Source: CAXBMB01 sp052078155
Lineage (GTDB): Bacteria; Pseudomonadota; Alphaproteobacteria; Kiloniellales; DSM-21159
Direction: 5' to 3'
Assembly: GCA_052078155.1 (NCBI GenBank)
Contig: JBQJBP010000001.1
Location: forward strand, 1,116,001-1,180,000
Length of the DNA stretch: 64,000 nucleotides
In this document: positions 18,040-27,430 of the stretch, piece by piece
Layout: every line of letters starts with the position of its first letter
How positions within the stretch are numbered: position 1 is the first letter of the stretch
Position numbers and translations under genes: made by a program
Notes under the pieces: model-generated
What the model was told of the DNA's origin: nothing
Seen by the model: only the letters and a program-made list of their open reading frames with translations
The model's database searches: none

Positions 18040-19476
18040 TCAGGAAGAGAGCTTTGCCAGATCCGGCAACGGGCGGCCGCAACCGGGCAGTTTTGCCAGT
18101 TCAGCTTCCAAAGCCATCCCCGCAGCCAGCAGAGCCGCTTCACCATGACGCCGACCGACCAGTTGCAGACCGAAAGGCATGCCGTTGTGATCCAGACCAC
18201 AGGGAATGGAAAGCGCCGGATGGCCCGTCAGTGTCACCCCATAAGCAATGGCCACCCACTGAATATAGGTTTCCAGAGGTTTGCCGTTGATGTCCGCCGG
18301 ATAGGTCAGTTCTTTGCCAAAAGGCGTGGCTGAAGCTGTCGGTGTGATCAGTAGATCCACCTCGTCCATGAAATCAATGAACTGGGAGAAGATCTGGCTG
18401 TGCTGGCTGGACGCCCAGGCCACATCCTCGGCATCGTAGGTCAGGCCCAACTCCACATTGGCCGCCACGTTATCACCCACCTTGTCCCGGTGATTGCGAT
18501 ACTTGTCCAGGTGACCGGCCAGGAACCCGACAGAGCGCAGCACCTCAAAGGTCTTATGGGCGTCATCGCCCATGTAGGGGTTCCGCCAGTCGCTCTGAGC
18601 AAAAGAAGAAGCAAAGCTGCCAACCCGCTGCTTAAAGATATCCCGCAGGGAGTTGTCGATGGGGGCAAAACCCAGATCTTCAGAGAAGGCCACCTTCAGG
18701 CTGCTCAGGTCAGCAGGCTGCAGGTGACGCAGGGGAGCGGCATCAATCAGCTGGTTGAGGGGATCCCGTCGGTCTTCTGAGACCAGAGCCGACAGCAGCA
18801 GCGCCGTGTCAGCAGCGGTTCGGCCCATGGGGCCTTCCACAGACAGGGGATTGAACAGCAGGCCCCGGGTATCATCCACCACAACACCGGGTGTGGGGCG
18901 CAGGCCCACCACGCCGGAAAAAGCAGCAGGAGTGCGCAGGCTGCCACCCAGATCAGAGCCGTTGCAGACAGGCAGCATGCCTGTGGCCAGGGCCACAGCT
19001 GATCCGCCGGAAGAGCCTGCACAGGTTTTGTTGGGGTCAAAGGGGTTGCCGGTGAAACCAAAGACCGCGTTGTTGGTGTTGGCCCCGGCGCCAAATTCAG
19101 GCGTGTTGGTTTTGGCGGTGATAATCCCGCCAGCCGCACGCATGTTAGCCACCGGACGACAGTCAAAATCCGGCACAAAGTCTGCGTGCAAAGGGGATCC
19201 ATACGTGGTCAGAAACCCTTTGGTTTCGTTGAGGTCCTTCACCCCAACGGGCAGGCCGTGCAACGCACCCAACTCATCACCACGGCGCACGGCTGCTTCC
19301 GCTTCTTCTGCAGCCTTCCGCGCTGCAGGCTCATCCAGCGAGACCACGGCATTGAGTGTGGGGTTTACCTGATCGATGCGCTCCAGACAGGCGTCCAGCA
19401 GCTCAACCGGCGAGACTTCGCCTTTGCCTATTGCTGCCCGAAGGTCCACTGCTGTTTGATCACACAAAGACGCCAT
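18040..19476 (-). CDS. amidase-signature-family amidase
   Basis: The 478-residue amidase hydrolyses or transfers from an amide bond. The Ser-cisSer-Lys triad is visible: Lys80 (GVKDLNETKG), Ser155 in GSSGGS, and nucleophile Ser179 in SDLGGSLRTPA. It lacks GatA-specific context (no gatB or gatC nearby), so it is probably a catabolic amidase. ATG 19476 is chosen because AGGAG lies nine bases upstream; the track GTG at 19485 is too close to it. It is last in a minus-strand set with a PhnD-like protein and a GFA protein. The substrate is unknown. Confidence 0.9.
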   Translation of the reverse strand: MASLCDQTAVDLRAAIGKGEVSPVELLDACLERIDQVNPTLNAVVSLDEPAARKAAEEAEAAVRRGDELGALHGLPVGVKDLNETKGFLTTYGSPLHADFVPDFDCRPVANMRAAGGIITAKTNTPEFGAGANTNNAVFGFTGNPFDPNKTCAGSSGGSAVALATGMLPVCNGSDLGGSLRTPAAFSGVVGLRPTPGVVVDDTRGLLFNPLSVEGPMGRTAADTALLLSALVSEDRRDPLNQLIDAAPLRHLQPADLSSLKVAFSEDLGFAPIDNSLRDIFKQRVGSFASSFAQSDWRNPYMGDDAHKTFEVLRSVGFLAGHLDKYRNHRDKVGDNVAANVELGLTYDAEDVAWASSQHSQIFSQFIDFMDEVDLLITPTASATPFGKELTYPADINGKPLETYIQWVAIAYGVTLTGHPALSIPCGLDHNGMPFGLQLVGRRHGEAALLAAGMALEAELAKLPGCGRPLPDLAKLSS

Positions 19477-19587
19477 ATTGCCCACTCCTGCCGGCTAGAT
19501 TTTTTGTTCAATGACCTCTACCTGTCGCCTTGTCTGCTGACAACGGGCAGACGGGCACAACTGCCATGCTGAAAGCGCCAGCCGACC

Positions 19588-20427
19588 TCATGCCAGCACA
19601 GGATACCCCAGCGCCTGAGCCTGTTCTTCCATATCCACCAGAGGCTGATAGGCCTCTTCCGACAGGATTTCACAGCCAGTGAGCAGCAGTGCCGCCCGGG
19701 CCTGCTCTCCCTCAGGCAGCTCAAAAGCCTCACAGACAGCCGTGCGGATCCGCACCCGCTGCTCAGCCGGGCGCGCCAGTGAAGTGATGTAAGGCAGACC
19801 TGGCACCGCCTCGGACCAGGAGAGGATTTTCAGGCGTTCGGTCAACTGCGGACGATGTTGCTGATAGATCGCCAGCGTGACCCCATCAATGGCCGCCAGG
19901 TCGGCTTTGCCATCCGCCACCATTTCCATCGACAGGGCATGGCCGCCGGAAACCAGAACTTCCGAGAAGTAGCTCTGCCCCCCGGCAAGCGGCGCGATGG
20001 CTGCCCGCAGGCAATTCATCCCTGACTGCGAGTCCCAGCCATTGATGGCCACCCTCTTGCCTCGCAGGTCTTTGAGACTGTCGGCTTCCTGATCTGCCCG
20101 CACCACAAAGGCACTGCGGTAAGTCGGGCCGTCACAGCCCGGCGCGTTGTAACAGGGCGTAACGAGATACTGGACCTGATCTTTCAAGGCATGGGTCAGA
20201 GGAAAGCCACAGGTCTGCGACAGCAGCAGGTCCGGCGATTTCCAGTGAGCGACAATGTCCTCGGGCCAGATCAGCTGATCCGGAACATCGGTAAGCCCCT
20301 GACGCTGCAGGGCCTGACCCAGCACCTGCCACCAGGCAGCAAGGGCCTTTTCCAGTTCCGGCAGGATGTACATATCCAAAGCGGCATCGCTGCGACCCGG
20401 CACTGTCTGAATGCGGTGTCCTGTCAT
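19588..20427 (-). CDS. PhnD-like phosphate/phosphonate-binding domain protein
   Basis: The 279-residue protein has the PhnD/SsuA-like type-II binding fold: TCGFPLTHAL, then SLKDLRGKRVAINGWDSQSGMN, then GKADLAAIDGVTL. Typical members are periplasmic receptors of ABC transporters for phosphonate or phosphite. This one has no signal peptide and no ABC components nearby, so it may be a cytosolic ligand-binding or enzyme-like variant. Its ATG overlaps the stop of the upstream GFA gene (ATGA), showing translational coupling. The ligand is unknown. Confidence 0.8.
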   Translation of the reverse strand: MTGHRIQTVPGRSDAALDMYILPELEKALAAWWQVLGQALQRQGLTDVPDQLIWPEDIVAHWKSPDLLLSQTCGFPLTHALKDQVQYLVTPCYNAPGCDGPTYRSAFVVRADQEADSLKDLRGKRVAINGWDSQSGMNCLRAAIAPLAGGQSYFSEVLVSGGHALSMEMVADGKADLAAIDGVTLAIYQQHRPQLTERLKILSWSEAVPGLPYITSLARPAEQRVRIRTAVCEAFELPEGEQARAALLLTGCEILSEEAYQPLVDMEEQAQALGYPVLA

Positions 20428-20921
20428 GCGTGGTTGCTTTCTGAGCTGGAGCTTTCCGCTCCTGAGCCAGCCGTGCTCTCCAGAACCTGGCCCTGCCTGT
20501 CACAGAGCGGGCCATCCGTGGATTCCAGATAACAGGGAAGGCCATCGTCAAACCTGTAGTAGTCGCCCTGATCGCCAACAAAGATGTGCATGACAGGCGA
20601 CAACCCCGTCGGCTGATCCAGACATCCTGCAGAAACAGCCTGATACCTGCTGCCGGTGGGGGCCCAGAACAGGCTCGCGCCGCACCCGCTGCAAAAGCCT
20701 CGTTTTGCCTGGTCAGAGGATTGATACCACTGCAGCCCTTCCTGGGTTGTGAAGGTCAGGTTATCCAGCAAAACCCGGGCATAAGCGGCATAGTTTCCGT
20801 GGGTTTTCAGACACTGACTGCAATGGCAGTAGATGATGTTGGGCCCCAGATCCCGGGCCTGAAAGGCAACCTTGCCGCAGAGACAGGCTCCACTGTGCAG
20901 TGTCGATTCCCCGTCACTCAT
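20424..20921 (-). CDS. GFA-family (Mss4-like fold) zinc protein
   Basis: The 165-residue protein has the cysteine pattern of the GFA family: CLCGKV (13-18), CHCSQC (32-37) and CSGCGASLFW (77 onward). These bind zinc in an Mss4-like fold. The family is named after glutathione-dependent formaldehyde-activating enzyme, although most members have other or unknown roles. The start is supported by GAGGGAG nine bases before the ATG. It is 65 bp downstream of the HTH gene and coupled to the PhnD-like gene. Confidence 0.88.
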   Translation of the reverse strand: MSDGESTLHSGACLCGKVAFQARDLGPNIIYCHCSQCLKTHGNYAAYARVLLDNLTFTTQEGLQWYQSSDQAKRGFCSGCGASLFWAPTGSRYQAVSAGCLDQPTGLSPVMHIFVGDQGDYYRFDDGLPCYLESTDGPLCDRQGQVLESTAGSGAESSSSESNHA

Positions 20922-20986
20922 TTTCTCAACTCCCTCTCATGACCTTGATCTATTGGGGAGCAGGAGAAAGCAGTGCTCTTTTCAGG

Positions 20987-21835
20987 TCAAGGCATGGCCT
21001 GACGCAATTGCGTCAAAAAACCAATGACATCGGTTGGCTGATGAACGGCGCTGCGCACCAGCCCATCAAAGTGTTTCGTCAAGACACGGACCTGATCCGT
21101 GGCGTTGAAGACAAAGTACATGTCCCCCACATAGAGCGCGGCCCGCTGCTGACCAAAAATCGTTAGAGGCACGCTGTAGCGCTTGCGCCCGTCATACAAA
21201 AACCAGCGAAAAGTCGGGTAGAGTTCATCCACCAGTTTGATCATATGGTCCAGCTGGGCGGCCCGGACTTCGCTGCTGAGGCCCTCCCAGATGCCGCCGC
21301 CCGCAGCAAAAGCCTCGATGGACTGAAAGGTCGTACAGACCTCCATATCTGTTTCCGGCTGACGGCTGTAGGCCAGACGGGCCTCAGCCTCTTCCCAGCG
21401 GCTTTGGGCGGTCACATCGCTGCGCGCACCGTACTCAAAATCAACCAGGTCCTCCGTCTTCAGCAGATCCGGCAAGGACGCCGGTACATAACGAATTTTG
21501 TAACCTGCCGCTTCCGCGTGCCAGCGCTGCAGCCGCTCATCCACCGGAACATCTGCGCCGGGTTCAATCTGCATGGCGTTGGAGACCAGCTCCGCGCCCT
21601 GCCCCTCCTCCTGGCTGCGCCCCAGCAGCCAATCAATGCTGACCGCCCCTTCATTGGCCATGGCAATGATGGTTTCGGCCCTGGGCAGGCGTTCATTCTC
21701 AGGTGACAAAAGTTGCGACAGCGTGGATCTGTCCAGATGAATCTTCTGAGCAAATGCAGATCGGGAAAGCTGTGAACGCTCGATAATCTCCAGCAAACGT
21801 TCCCGGAAAAGCGTCCCCACTTCATTGCGATCCAT
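20987..21835 (-). CDS. XRE-type helix-turn-helix transcriptional regulator
   Basis: The 282-residue protein has an N-terminal Cro/C1-type HTH (SAFAQKIHLDRSTLSQLLSP, about residues 26-45). A large C-terminal domain of unknown ligand follows, containing a Tyr/Trp-rich segment (YPTFRWFLYDGRKRYSVPL). I chose ATG 21835 over an adjacent TTG. It is first in a likely operon with the GFA, PhnD-like and amidase genes and faces the desaturase gene. A perfect palindrome 53 bp upstream is a good candidate for its own operator. Confidence 0.88.
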   Translation of the reverse strand: MDRNEVGTLFRERLLEIIERSQLSRSAFAQKIHLDRSTLSQLLSPENERLPRAETIIAMANEGAVSIDWLLGRSQEEGQGAELVSNAMQIEPGADVPVDERLQRWHAEAAGYKIRYVPASLPDLLKTEDLVDFEYGARSDVTAQSRWEEAEARLAYSRQPETDMEVCTTFQSIEAFAAGGGIWEGLSSEVRAAQLDHMIKLVDELYPTFRWFLYDGRKRYSVPLTIFGQQRAALYVGDMYFVFNATDQVRVLTKHFDGLVRSAVHQPTDVIGFLTQLRQAMP

Positions 21836-21887
21836 CAAACAAACCCCACCATGAATCCATCGGATCCATATTGTTGTAGAAAATTAA

Positions 21888-21913
21888 CACTTGTTGTATA
21901 AAGTCAACAAGTG
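21888..21913. promoter_or_regulatory. perfect inverted repeat, candidate HTH operator
   Basis: CACTTGTTG (21888-21896) and CAACAAGTG (21905-21913) are perfectly inverted with an 8-bp AT-rich spacer. A third TTGTTGTA half-site lies at 21871. The position just upstream of the HTH gene and between divergent genes fits autoregulation. Confidence 0.7.
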
Positions 21914-22087
21914 AGATTTTGCGCCGATCATCTGGTGTGTTGCCCGCAGCCTGGACAACCCACATAACAAAATTTCCAGAAACGACCGACTTTCTGGAGT
22001 GGCCAGTCTCGCACAAGCAATCGATCAGGGTCCAGTTAAGGCCCTGACAATTCAGCAACTCCCCTGCCAGGTCCTGGCAGGAGCGAC

Positions 22088-23191
22088 ATGAAACAACCAA
22101 AGAGACAGCAGTGGAATTGCAAATCACAGGCTGTCCGGAACGTGCGATTAACCGGAATGCAAAAGACCACAGGCTCCCGACATAAAGCCCAGCAGACTCA
22201 GACAGCCCTGCCGCCCTGCCCAAAGAAAGTGGAATGGCCCACGGTCATGCTGGCTCTGGCGATTTACAGTGCTTTTGGGTTGCTGACCTGGTTCCACGCA
22301 GATCTGCCTTTCTGGCTTTTGCTGCTCCTGGGCGCCTATGTGGTTGCCTGGCAAACCGGATTGCAGCATGAGGTCGCGCACGGTCACCCGACGCCCTGGC
22401 CTCTGGTGAACCGATTGATTGTTCTTCCCAATCTCTGGCTTTGGCTGCCTTTTGAATCCTATCGCTCCAGCCACCTGCAGCATCACAGAGACGAAGATCT
22501 GACTCTGCCGGGGGTCGACCCGGAATCCTACTATGTCTCCGCACAGAAATGGGACAGCCTCAGCAAAATTGAAAAACAGTTCTACTGGCTGCGCAACACC
22601 TGCCTGGGACGTTTCACTCTGGGCACAGCCCAGATGATCCTGACCTGCTGGCTGCACATCGCCCGGAAGATCGTCAAAGGAACGGCGGACTGGCAGGTTC
22701 TGGGCCTGCACCTGGTCTCCGTCGCTCTGGTTTACGGCTGGGTGGTGGAGGTGTGCGGCATGAGCTTTGGCAGCTACCTCCTGCTGATGGTGCTGCCCGG
22801 TTCTGCCCTGGCGCTGGTTCGGTCGTTTCTGGAGCACCAAGCCGATCCGGCTGTGGGTCAGCGCACGGTTATCATAGAAGCCGGGCCGGTCTTCTCCCTG
22901 CTGTTCCTGAACAACAATCTGCACATTGTTCACCATGACAAGCCCGGCATGCCCTGGTACCAGCTGGCCTCAGAATACAAGCAGCACAAAGCCCACTATC
23001 TGCAGCTGAACGGCGGGTATCGCTTCTCCGGTTATCTGGAAGTCTTTTGCCGCTATTTCTTCTGGCCCAAGGAGAACCCGGTTCACCCCGGCCCCCATGG
23101 CCGCGCAACCCTGGCCATGGCCCCGGCCACACGTCCGGAACTGAGCGACAACCTGCCCCATGGTTTCCACACTCAGGAAGCCGGCGACTGA
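22088..23191 (+). CDS. membrane fatty acid desaturase family protein
   Basis: The 367-residue integral membrane protein has the three histidine boxes of the di-iron desaturase/hydroxylase superfamily: HEVAHGH (94-100), HLQHH (129-133) and HIVHH (279-283). Hydrophobic segments lie at about 51-68, 75-90, 105-122 and 205-250. It should introduce a double bond or hydroxyl into an acyl chain or related lipid. The start is uncertain: ATG 22088 has AGGAG only four bases away, and ATG 22157 is an alternative. It is divergent from the HTH regulator and convergent with a methyltransferase gene. Confidence 0.88.
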   Translation: MKQPKRQQWNCKSQAVRNVRLTGMQKTTGSRHKAQQTQTALPPCPKKVEWPTVMLALAIYSAFGLLTWFHADLPFWLLLLLGAYVVAWQTGLQHEVAHGHPTPWPLVNRLIVLPNLWLWLPFESYRSSHLQHHRDEDLTLPGVDPESYYVSAQKWDSLSKIEKQFYWLRNTCLGRFTLGTAQMILTCWLHIARKIVKGTADWQVLGLHLVSVALVYGWVVEVCGMSFGSYLLLMVLPGSALALVRSFLEHQADPAVGQRTVIIEAGPVFSLLFLNNNLHIVHHDKPGMPWYQLASEYKQHKAHYLQLNGGYRFSGYLEVFCRYFFWPKENPVHPGPHGRATLAMAPATRPELSDNLPHGFHTQEAGD

Positions 23192-23223
23192 TATCCGTGA
23201 AACACTAAAGAGCCGACTTCAGA

Positions 23224-24045
23224 TCAGCCGTGCATGCGGCTGGGCAGCTGGGCGATCAGTATGGGCTGAAAGAACTTTGTCTTCTTCGGGCCCAGCCAGG
23301 CGATGTTCTCAAAACCAGCCCGCCGCAGGGCACGATTGACTTCGCGCCGCCTGAAGGCCCGGAACCAGCCTTGAAAAGTCAGCGTGCGCACCGCGTCCTG
23401 TGCGTTTTCCGGAAAAATCAGATACTGGGTCATGCGATAGTAGGGTTCGTCTTCCAGCCAGTCCCAGGTCTGAAAGAGCATGCGTTTGCCCAACTCATCC
23501 TCAATGACCCGCAAGGGGGTAGAGCCGTCACGTTTCAGCAGCAGGCTGTCATAGTCGCGCATGGAGGCGACAATCCAGCCGCCCGGCTTCAGACAGAGCC
23601 CCACCTGCATCATGGCGTCCTGCAAGGCCGGGATGTCCATCAGGTTGGGCAGGGCATTGTCCAGCAGCAAAACCGCATCGAACACCCGGCCTGACCAGGC
23701 CTGGGTCAGGCTCTGCACATCACACACCCGGCCGTCCAGGCTGTGGCCGCGCTTCTCCCCCTCCATCAGGGCGCGGCTGAGGGCCGCTTCGCTCAGATCG
23801 CTCAGGGCGATGTCGTGACCCAGGTCGGCCAAACCGAGAGCCTGGGTTCCGATGCCACAGGTGGCATCCAGCAGGCTGGCGTCTTCTCCCAGATCCAACT
23901 GGTCGGCCAGCAGCTCACTGATGACCTCTGCCTGCCGAAGACCCGTTGCCTGCCAGTCATCGAACAGCAGGTGGTAATGATCGGCCAGAGGATCAAACAG
24001 CTCTCTGGCGTCCTCGCGTCCGCTAAGTCTTTGGCTATCAGGCAT
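23224..24045 (-). CDS. class I SAM-dependent methyltransferase
   Basis: The 273-residue protein has a Rossmann methyltransferase core with motif I LLDATCGIGTQALGLA (58-73), an acidic motif II at ALSDLSEAA and post-motif LKPGGWIVASMRDYDSLL. The overall layout resembles the glycine/sarcosine N-methyltransferase-like group, but I cannot assign a substrate. GGCGGA precedes the ATG. It is convergent with the desaturase and lies upstream, on the same strand, of a DUF454 gene. Confidence 0.82.
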   Translation of the reverse strand: MPDSQRLSGREDARELFDPLADHYHLLFDDWQATGLRQAEVISELLADQLDLGEDASLLDATCGIGTQALGLADLGHDIALSDLSEAALSRALMEGEKRGHSLDGRVCDVQSLTQAWSGRVFDAVLLLDNALPNLMDIPALQDAMMQVGLCLKPGGWIVASMRDYDSLLLKRDGSTPLRVIEDELGKRMLFQTWDWLEDEPYYRMTQYLIFPENAQDAVRTLTFQGWFRAFRRREVNRALRRAGFENIAWLGPKKTKFFQPILIAQLPSRMHG

Positions 24046-24113
24046 GAAGTCCGCCGGGGCAAGTAAGGATCAAAGCGCGCCGGCAACAACCGGCAGGAAG
24101 GAAACAAGAAAAA

Positions 24114-24557
24114 CTAGGAGACGGGAGCGCGACTGGGGCGTGTCAGCAAAAACACAGCCACAGCCAGCAGCACCGCTGCCATCCCCACACTGCCGTAAAG
24201 TGGCGGTTTCACAAAAGCAACAACATAGATGAAGCTGGCACTCATCATGGTGATCGCAAGGACCTTGGCCCGAACCGGGACAACCTGATGGTCATGCCAG
24301 TCTCTGACATAGCGGCCCAGATGGGGGTGGTGGAACAACCAGTTGCGCAACGGCAGGGACGAGCGGGCAAAACACCACAAGGCCACCAACAAAAACGGCG
24401 TGGTGGGGAGTACAGGCAGGAAAATGCCCACCAGCCCGGTGACCACGCTCAGGCACCCCAGAGCCATCAAAATGTAGCGGATGGGCCGTGCCGGCATTGG
24501 TGTGTCATCAACCCATTCTTCTGCAAGCGGGTCTTTTGGCTTATCCACTGGGGTCAT
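24114..24557 (-). CDS. YbaN/DUF454 family inner-membrane protein
   Basis: The 147-residue protein has the DUF454 signature: GIFLPVLPTTPFLLVALWCFARSS, HPHLGRYVRDW, and three or four hydrophobic helices (about residues 28-65 and 95-135). Its function is unknown in the family. I prefer ATG 24557; an in-frame start at 24626 would add a non-conserved N-terminus. It follows the methyltransferase gene by about 100 bp upstream on the opposite side in transcription order, so it may be transcribed first. Confidence 0.82.
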   Translation of the reverse strand: MTPVDKPKDPLAEEWVDDTPMPARPIRYILMALGCLSVVTGLVGIFLPVLPTTPFLLVALWCFARSSLPLRNWLFHHPHLGRYVRDWHDHQVVPVRAKVLAITMMSASFIYVVAFVKPPLYGSVGMAAVLLAVAVFLLTRPSRAPVS

Positions 24558-24695
24558 CAATTCATCCGACAGGAAAGCTCGGCAGGCCAGAAAGCCAGGT
24601 GAGAAAGAAGCAACAGGAAAGGGCACCCCTCCTGCCTCTCAAATAAGCGCTTTTCCTGAGATTGGGACAAGGGTCTTTGGGAAAAAGATCTCTGA

Positions 24696-24730
24696 AAAGC
24701 AAAGGGGAAAGCCCTGATGAGCTTCCCCCG
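24696..24730 (-). terminator. probable terminator after exported-protein gene
   Basis: On the minus strand GGGGAAGC pairs with GCTTTCCCC and is followed by TTTGCTTTT, just past the stop of the gene ending at 24757. Confidence 0.6.
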
Positions 24731-24756
24731 GTTTTGCATCGATCAGCCCTGCGCGG

Positions 24757-25458
24757 TTACTGGCGCAGAAGGGTGTAGTTGTAAACCTGGCCTTCCCCAA
24801 CGTCGATCACGTGCTTGACCAGGTGATCTTTATGCATGGCGTGCACCATGTACCAGCCAGCAGGAAGGATCATGCGCGGCACCCCTTCCCCACTCTGATG
24901 CAGTACCTGACGGTTGCCATCCTGATCTTTGCCGTAAGACAGGATGGTCCAGGTCATGTTGGCCAAAAAGGCCTTGGCCCCGATTTTGGGGATCATGCGC
25001 AGGGTAATTTCACCAGCGCCGAGATTAACCACGTGCTGCTCAGAGTTGGCATCGATCAGGATTTCCTCCTGCACCGTTGCGGCATTATAGGAGGTTTGCA
25101 GCAGATAGCGGCCTTCCGGCAGAGCAACCCGCGGGGATTTACCCTGGGTGGCAACCACTTCCTTGCTGGCGTTCAGCCCTCCCAGACCCTGAAAGGTGTA
25201 GGTGACATCCCCCTCCAGCGGATCACCGCCGGTTGCCATGACTGTGGCAAGCTGCAGGGTGCGCATAACCAGAGGTGTGTCAGGCTTCTTTCTTTCCAGT
25301 TTGGGCGTGGAGGACGTCCCGAAAAGAGAAAGACCGCTAAAAGAACTGCTGCCTGTCAGAACTTCATTACGCTCGCTTTGGTCAGCCAGAGCCGGCTGGC
25401 CAGTCAGGAGCACGAAGGACAAGAGCCCTCCAGCGAAAAGGCGGAAAGTGCTGAGCAT
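24757..25458 (-). CDS. exported protein of unknown function with two repeated beta modules
   Basis: The 233-residue protein has a clear signal peptide (LFAGGLLSFVLLTGQPALA, residues about 8-26). The mature part contains two related beta-rich modules of about 65 residues. Each contains a phrase of the type PRVALPEGRYLLQTSY or PRMILPAGWYMVHAMH, which resembles carboxypeptidase-regulatory or PEGA-like surface modules. It is probably periplasmic or exported. GGGG precedes the ATG. The palindrome ACCGATCGGACGGT at 25477-25490 lies in its promoter region. I do not recognise a function. Confidence 0.75.
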   Translation of the reverse strand: MLSTFRLFAGGLLSFVLLTGQPALADQSERNEVLTGSSSFSGLSLFGTSSTPKLERKKPDTPLVMRTLQLATVMATGGDPLEGDVTYTFQGLGGLNASKEVVATQGKSPRVALPEGRYLLQTSYNAATVQEEILIDANSEQHVVNLGAGEITLRMIPKIGAKAFLANMTWTILSYGKDQDGNRQVLHQSGEGVPRMILPAGWYMVHAMHKDHLVKHVIDVGEGQVYNYTLLRQ

Positions 25459-25623
25459 TGTGTATCCCCGAAATTGACCGATCGGACGGTACTATGACCC
25501 AGAGGCTCTTTACAAGGCGTGAAGCAATCGAGATTCCTGACAAATTGGAGAGAATTCGTTGGCACATTTATGGTCAAATCCGTGACGCGACCCGGCCTGT
25601 CCCATAAAGCCTTCACAAACAAG

Positions 25624-25682
25624 AAAAAAGGCGCTGCCCCACCCCATCCCTCAAAAAGAGACAGGAAAGACAGCGCCTTTTA
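25624..25682 (-). terminator. terminator of formate-THF ligase gene
   Basis: AAAAGGCGCTG and CAGCGCCTTTT are perfect inverted repeats around a 34-base loop; on the minus strand the hairpin ends in a T-run. It begins about 75 bp beyond the fhs stop. Confidence 0.75.
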
Positions 25683-25756
25683 CTCTGCAAGAAATTTCCT
25701 GAAACAACTCTGTGACGTTAGGTGGTCACAGCTTCAGCAATTTCCTGTTTCTTCCC

Positions 25757-27430
25757 TTAGAAGAGGCCTTCGATCATGCCTTCTTCATTGAGCTTGATGG
25801 AATTTGCAGCCGGAACACGCGGCAGACCAGGCATGGTCATGATGTCACCGCAGACCACCACCACAAACTCAGCACCCGCAGACAAACGCACTTCCCGGAT
25901 GGTCAGGGAATGGCCGGACGGGGCACCCTTGAGATTGGGGTCCGTAGAGAAAGAGTACTGGGTTTTGGCCATGCAGACCGGCATGTGGCCGTAGCCGCCG
26001 TCCTGCAGTTCCTTGATCCGGTTACGTACTGCCTTGTCAGCCTGGATGTCGTCGGCACCGTAAAGCTGGGTAGCCACCGTGCGGATTTTCTCCCAGATGG
26101 GCATGTCATCGGGGTACAGAGGCGCAAACTGGTCCACACCGGATTCAACCAGTTCGACGACTTTTTCAGCCAGAACCTTGGTGCCTTCTGACCCATCGGC
26201 CCAGTGGCTGGCCAGAACGGCTTCCACGCCTTGCTCTGCAGCGGCTTCCTTAACGGCCTGAATTTCTTCGTCCGTATCAGCAATGAACTGGTTGATGGCA
26301 ACCACAACAGGCACACCAAAGCGTTTCACGTTGGCCACGTGACGCTGCAGGTTGGCGGCCCCGCGGCGCACGGCTTCGGGATCAGGTTTGGTCAGGTCTT
26401 CTTTGGCCACACCGCCATGCATCTTGAGCGCACGTACTGTCGCCACAACCACGGCAGCATTGGGGCTCAGGCCCGCTTTGCGGCACTTGATGTCGAAGAA
26501 CTTCTCGGCCCCAAGGTCCGCGCCGAAACCGGCTTCGGTCACCACATAGTCAGACATTTTCAAAGCGGTCTTGGTGGCGATCACGGAGTTACAGCCGTGG
26601 GCGATGTTGGCGAACGGCCCGCCGTGAATGAAGGCCGGATTGTTTTCCAGTGTCTGCACCAGGTTCGGAGACAGAGCATCTTTCAGCAGCACAGCCATGG
26701 GGCCCGGTGCCATCAGGTCAGCCGCATGGATGGGCTTTTTGCCCCGGGTGTAGGCAACAACAATCTTGCCCAGACGGTCGGTCAGATCTTCCAGATCTTC
26801 AGCCAGGCAGAAGATGGCCATGATTTCAGAGGCCACCACGATGTCGAAGCCGTCTTCACGGGGGAAGCCGTTGGCGATGCCGCCCAGGTTGGCATTGATC
26901 TGACGCAGCGCCCGATCGTTCATGTCCACAACCCGGCGCCAGGTCACACGGCGGGAATCGATTTCCAGAGAGTTGCCCCAGTAGATGTGGTTGTCGATCA
27001 GGGCGGAAAGCAGATTGTGCGCGATGCCAATGGCGTGGAAGTCACCGGTGAAGTGCAGGTTGATGTCTTCCATGGGAACCACCTGGGCGTATCCACCGCC
27101 AGCAGCCCCGCCCTTCATGCCGAAGCAAGGGCCCAGAGAAGGTTCACGCAGGCAGATCAGTGCCTTTTTCCCGATGGCATTGAGGCCGTCGCCGAGGCCC
27201 ACGGTGGTGGTGGTCTTGCCTTCGCCAGCCGGGGTTGGCGTGATGGCGGTAACCAGGATCAGCTTGCCATCGTCACGACTTTTCAGATCGTTGATGTAGT
27301 CGAAGGAGAGCTTCCCTTTGTAAGGGCCGTACTGAAGGATCTGGTCGGCAGGAATATCCAGCTTGGCTGCGATTTCCGTGATCGGCTTCATTGTCGCTTC
27401 GCGGGCGATTTCGATGTCACTCTTGGGCAT
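25757..27430 (-). CDS. fhs: formate-tetrahydrofolate ligase
   Basis: The 557-residue enzyme is full length for FTHFS and interconverts formate, ATP and THF with 10-formyl-THF. The nucleotide-binding loop TPTPAGEGKTTTTVGL is at 65-80. Other conserved blocks are KGGAAGGGYAQVVPMEDINLHFTGD and a C-terminal GDIMTMPGLPRVPAAN. In a cell oxidising methyl groups through THF, it can run in the ATP-forming direction and release formate. It therefore fits with the methyltransferase and MetF-like genes at 39.7-46 kb, although it lies 12 kb away. A FolD partner is not in the window. Confidence 0.96.
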   Translation of the reverse strand: MPKSDIEIAREATMKPITEIAAKLDIPADQILQYGPYKGKLSFDYINDLKSRDDGKLILVTAITPTPAGEGKTTTTVGLGDGLNAIGKKALICLREPSLGPCFGMKGGAAGGGYAQVVPMEDINLHFTGDFHAIGIAHNLLSALIDNHIYWGNSLEIDSRRVTWRRVVDMNDRALRQINANLGGIANGFPREDGFDIVVASEIMAIFCLAEDLEDLTDRLGKIVVAYTRGKKPIHAADLMAPGPMAVLLKDALSPNLVQTLENNPAFIHGGPFANIAHGCNSVIATKTALKMSDYVVTEAGFGADLGAEKFFDIKCRKAGLSPNAAVVVATVRALKMHGGVAKEDLTKPDPEAVRRGAANLQRHVANVKRFGVPVVVAINQFIADTDEEIQAVKEAAAEQGVEAVLASHWADGSEGTKVLAEKVVELVESGVDQFAPLYPDDMPIWEKIRTVATQLYGADDIQADKAVRNRIKELQDGGYGHMPVCMAKTQYSFSTDPNLKGAPSGHSLTIREVRLSAGAEFVVVVCGDIMTMPGLPRVPAANSIKLNEEGMIEGLF

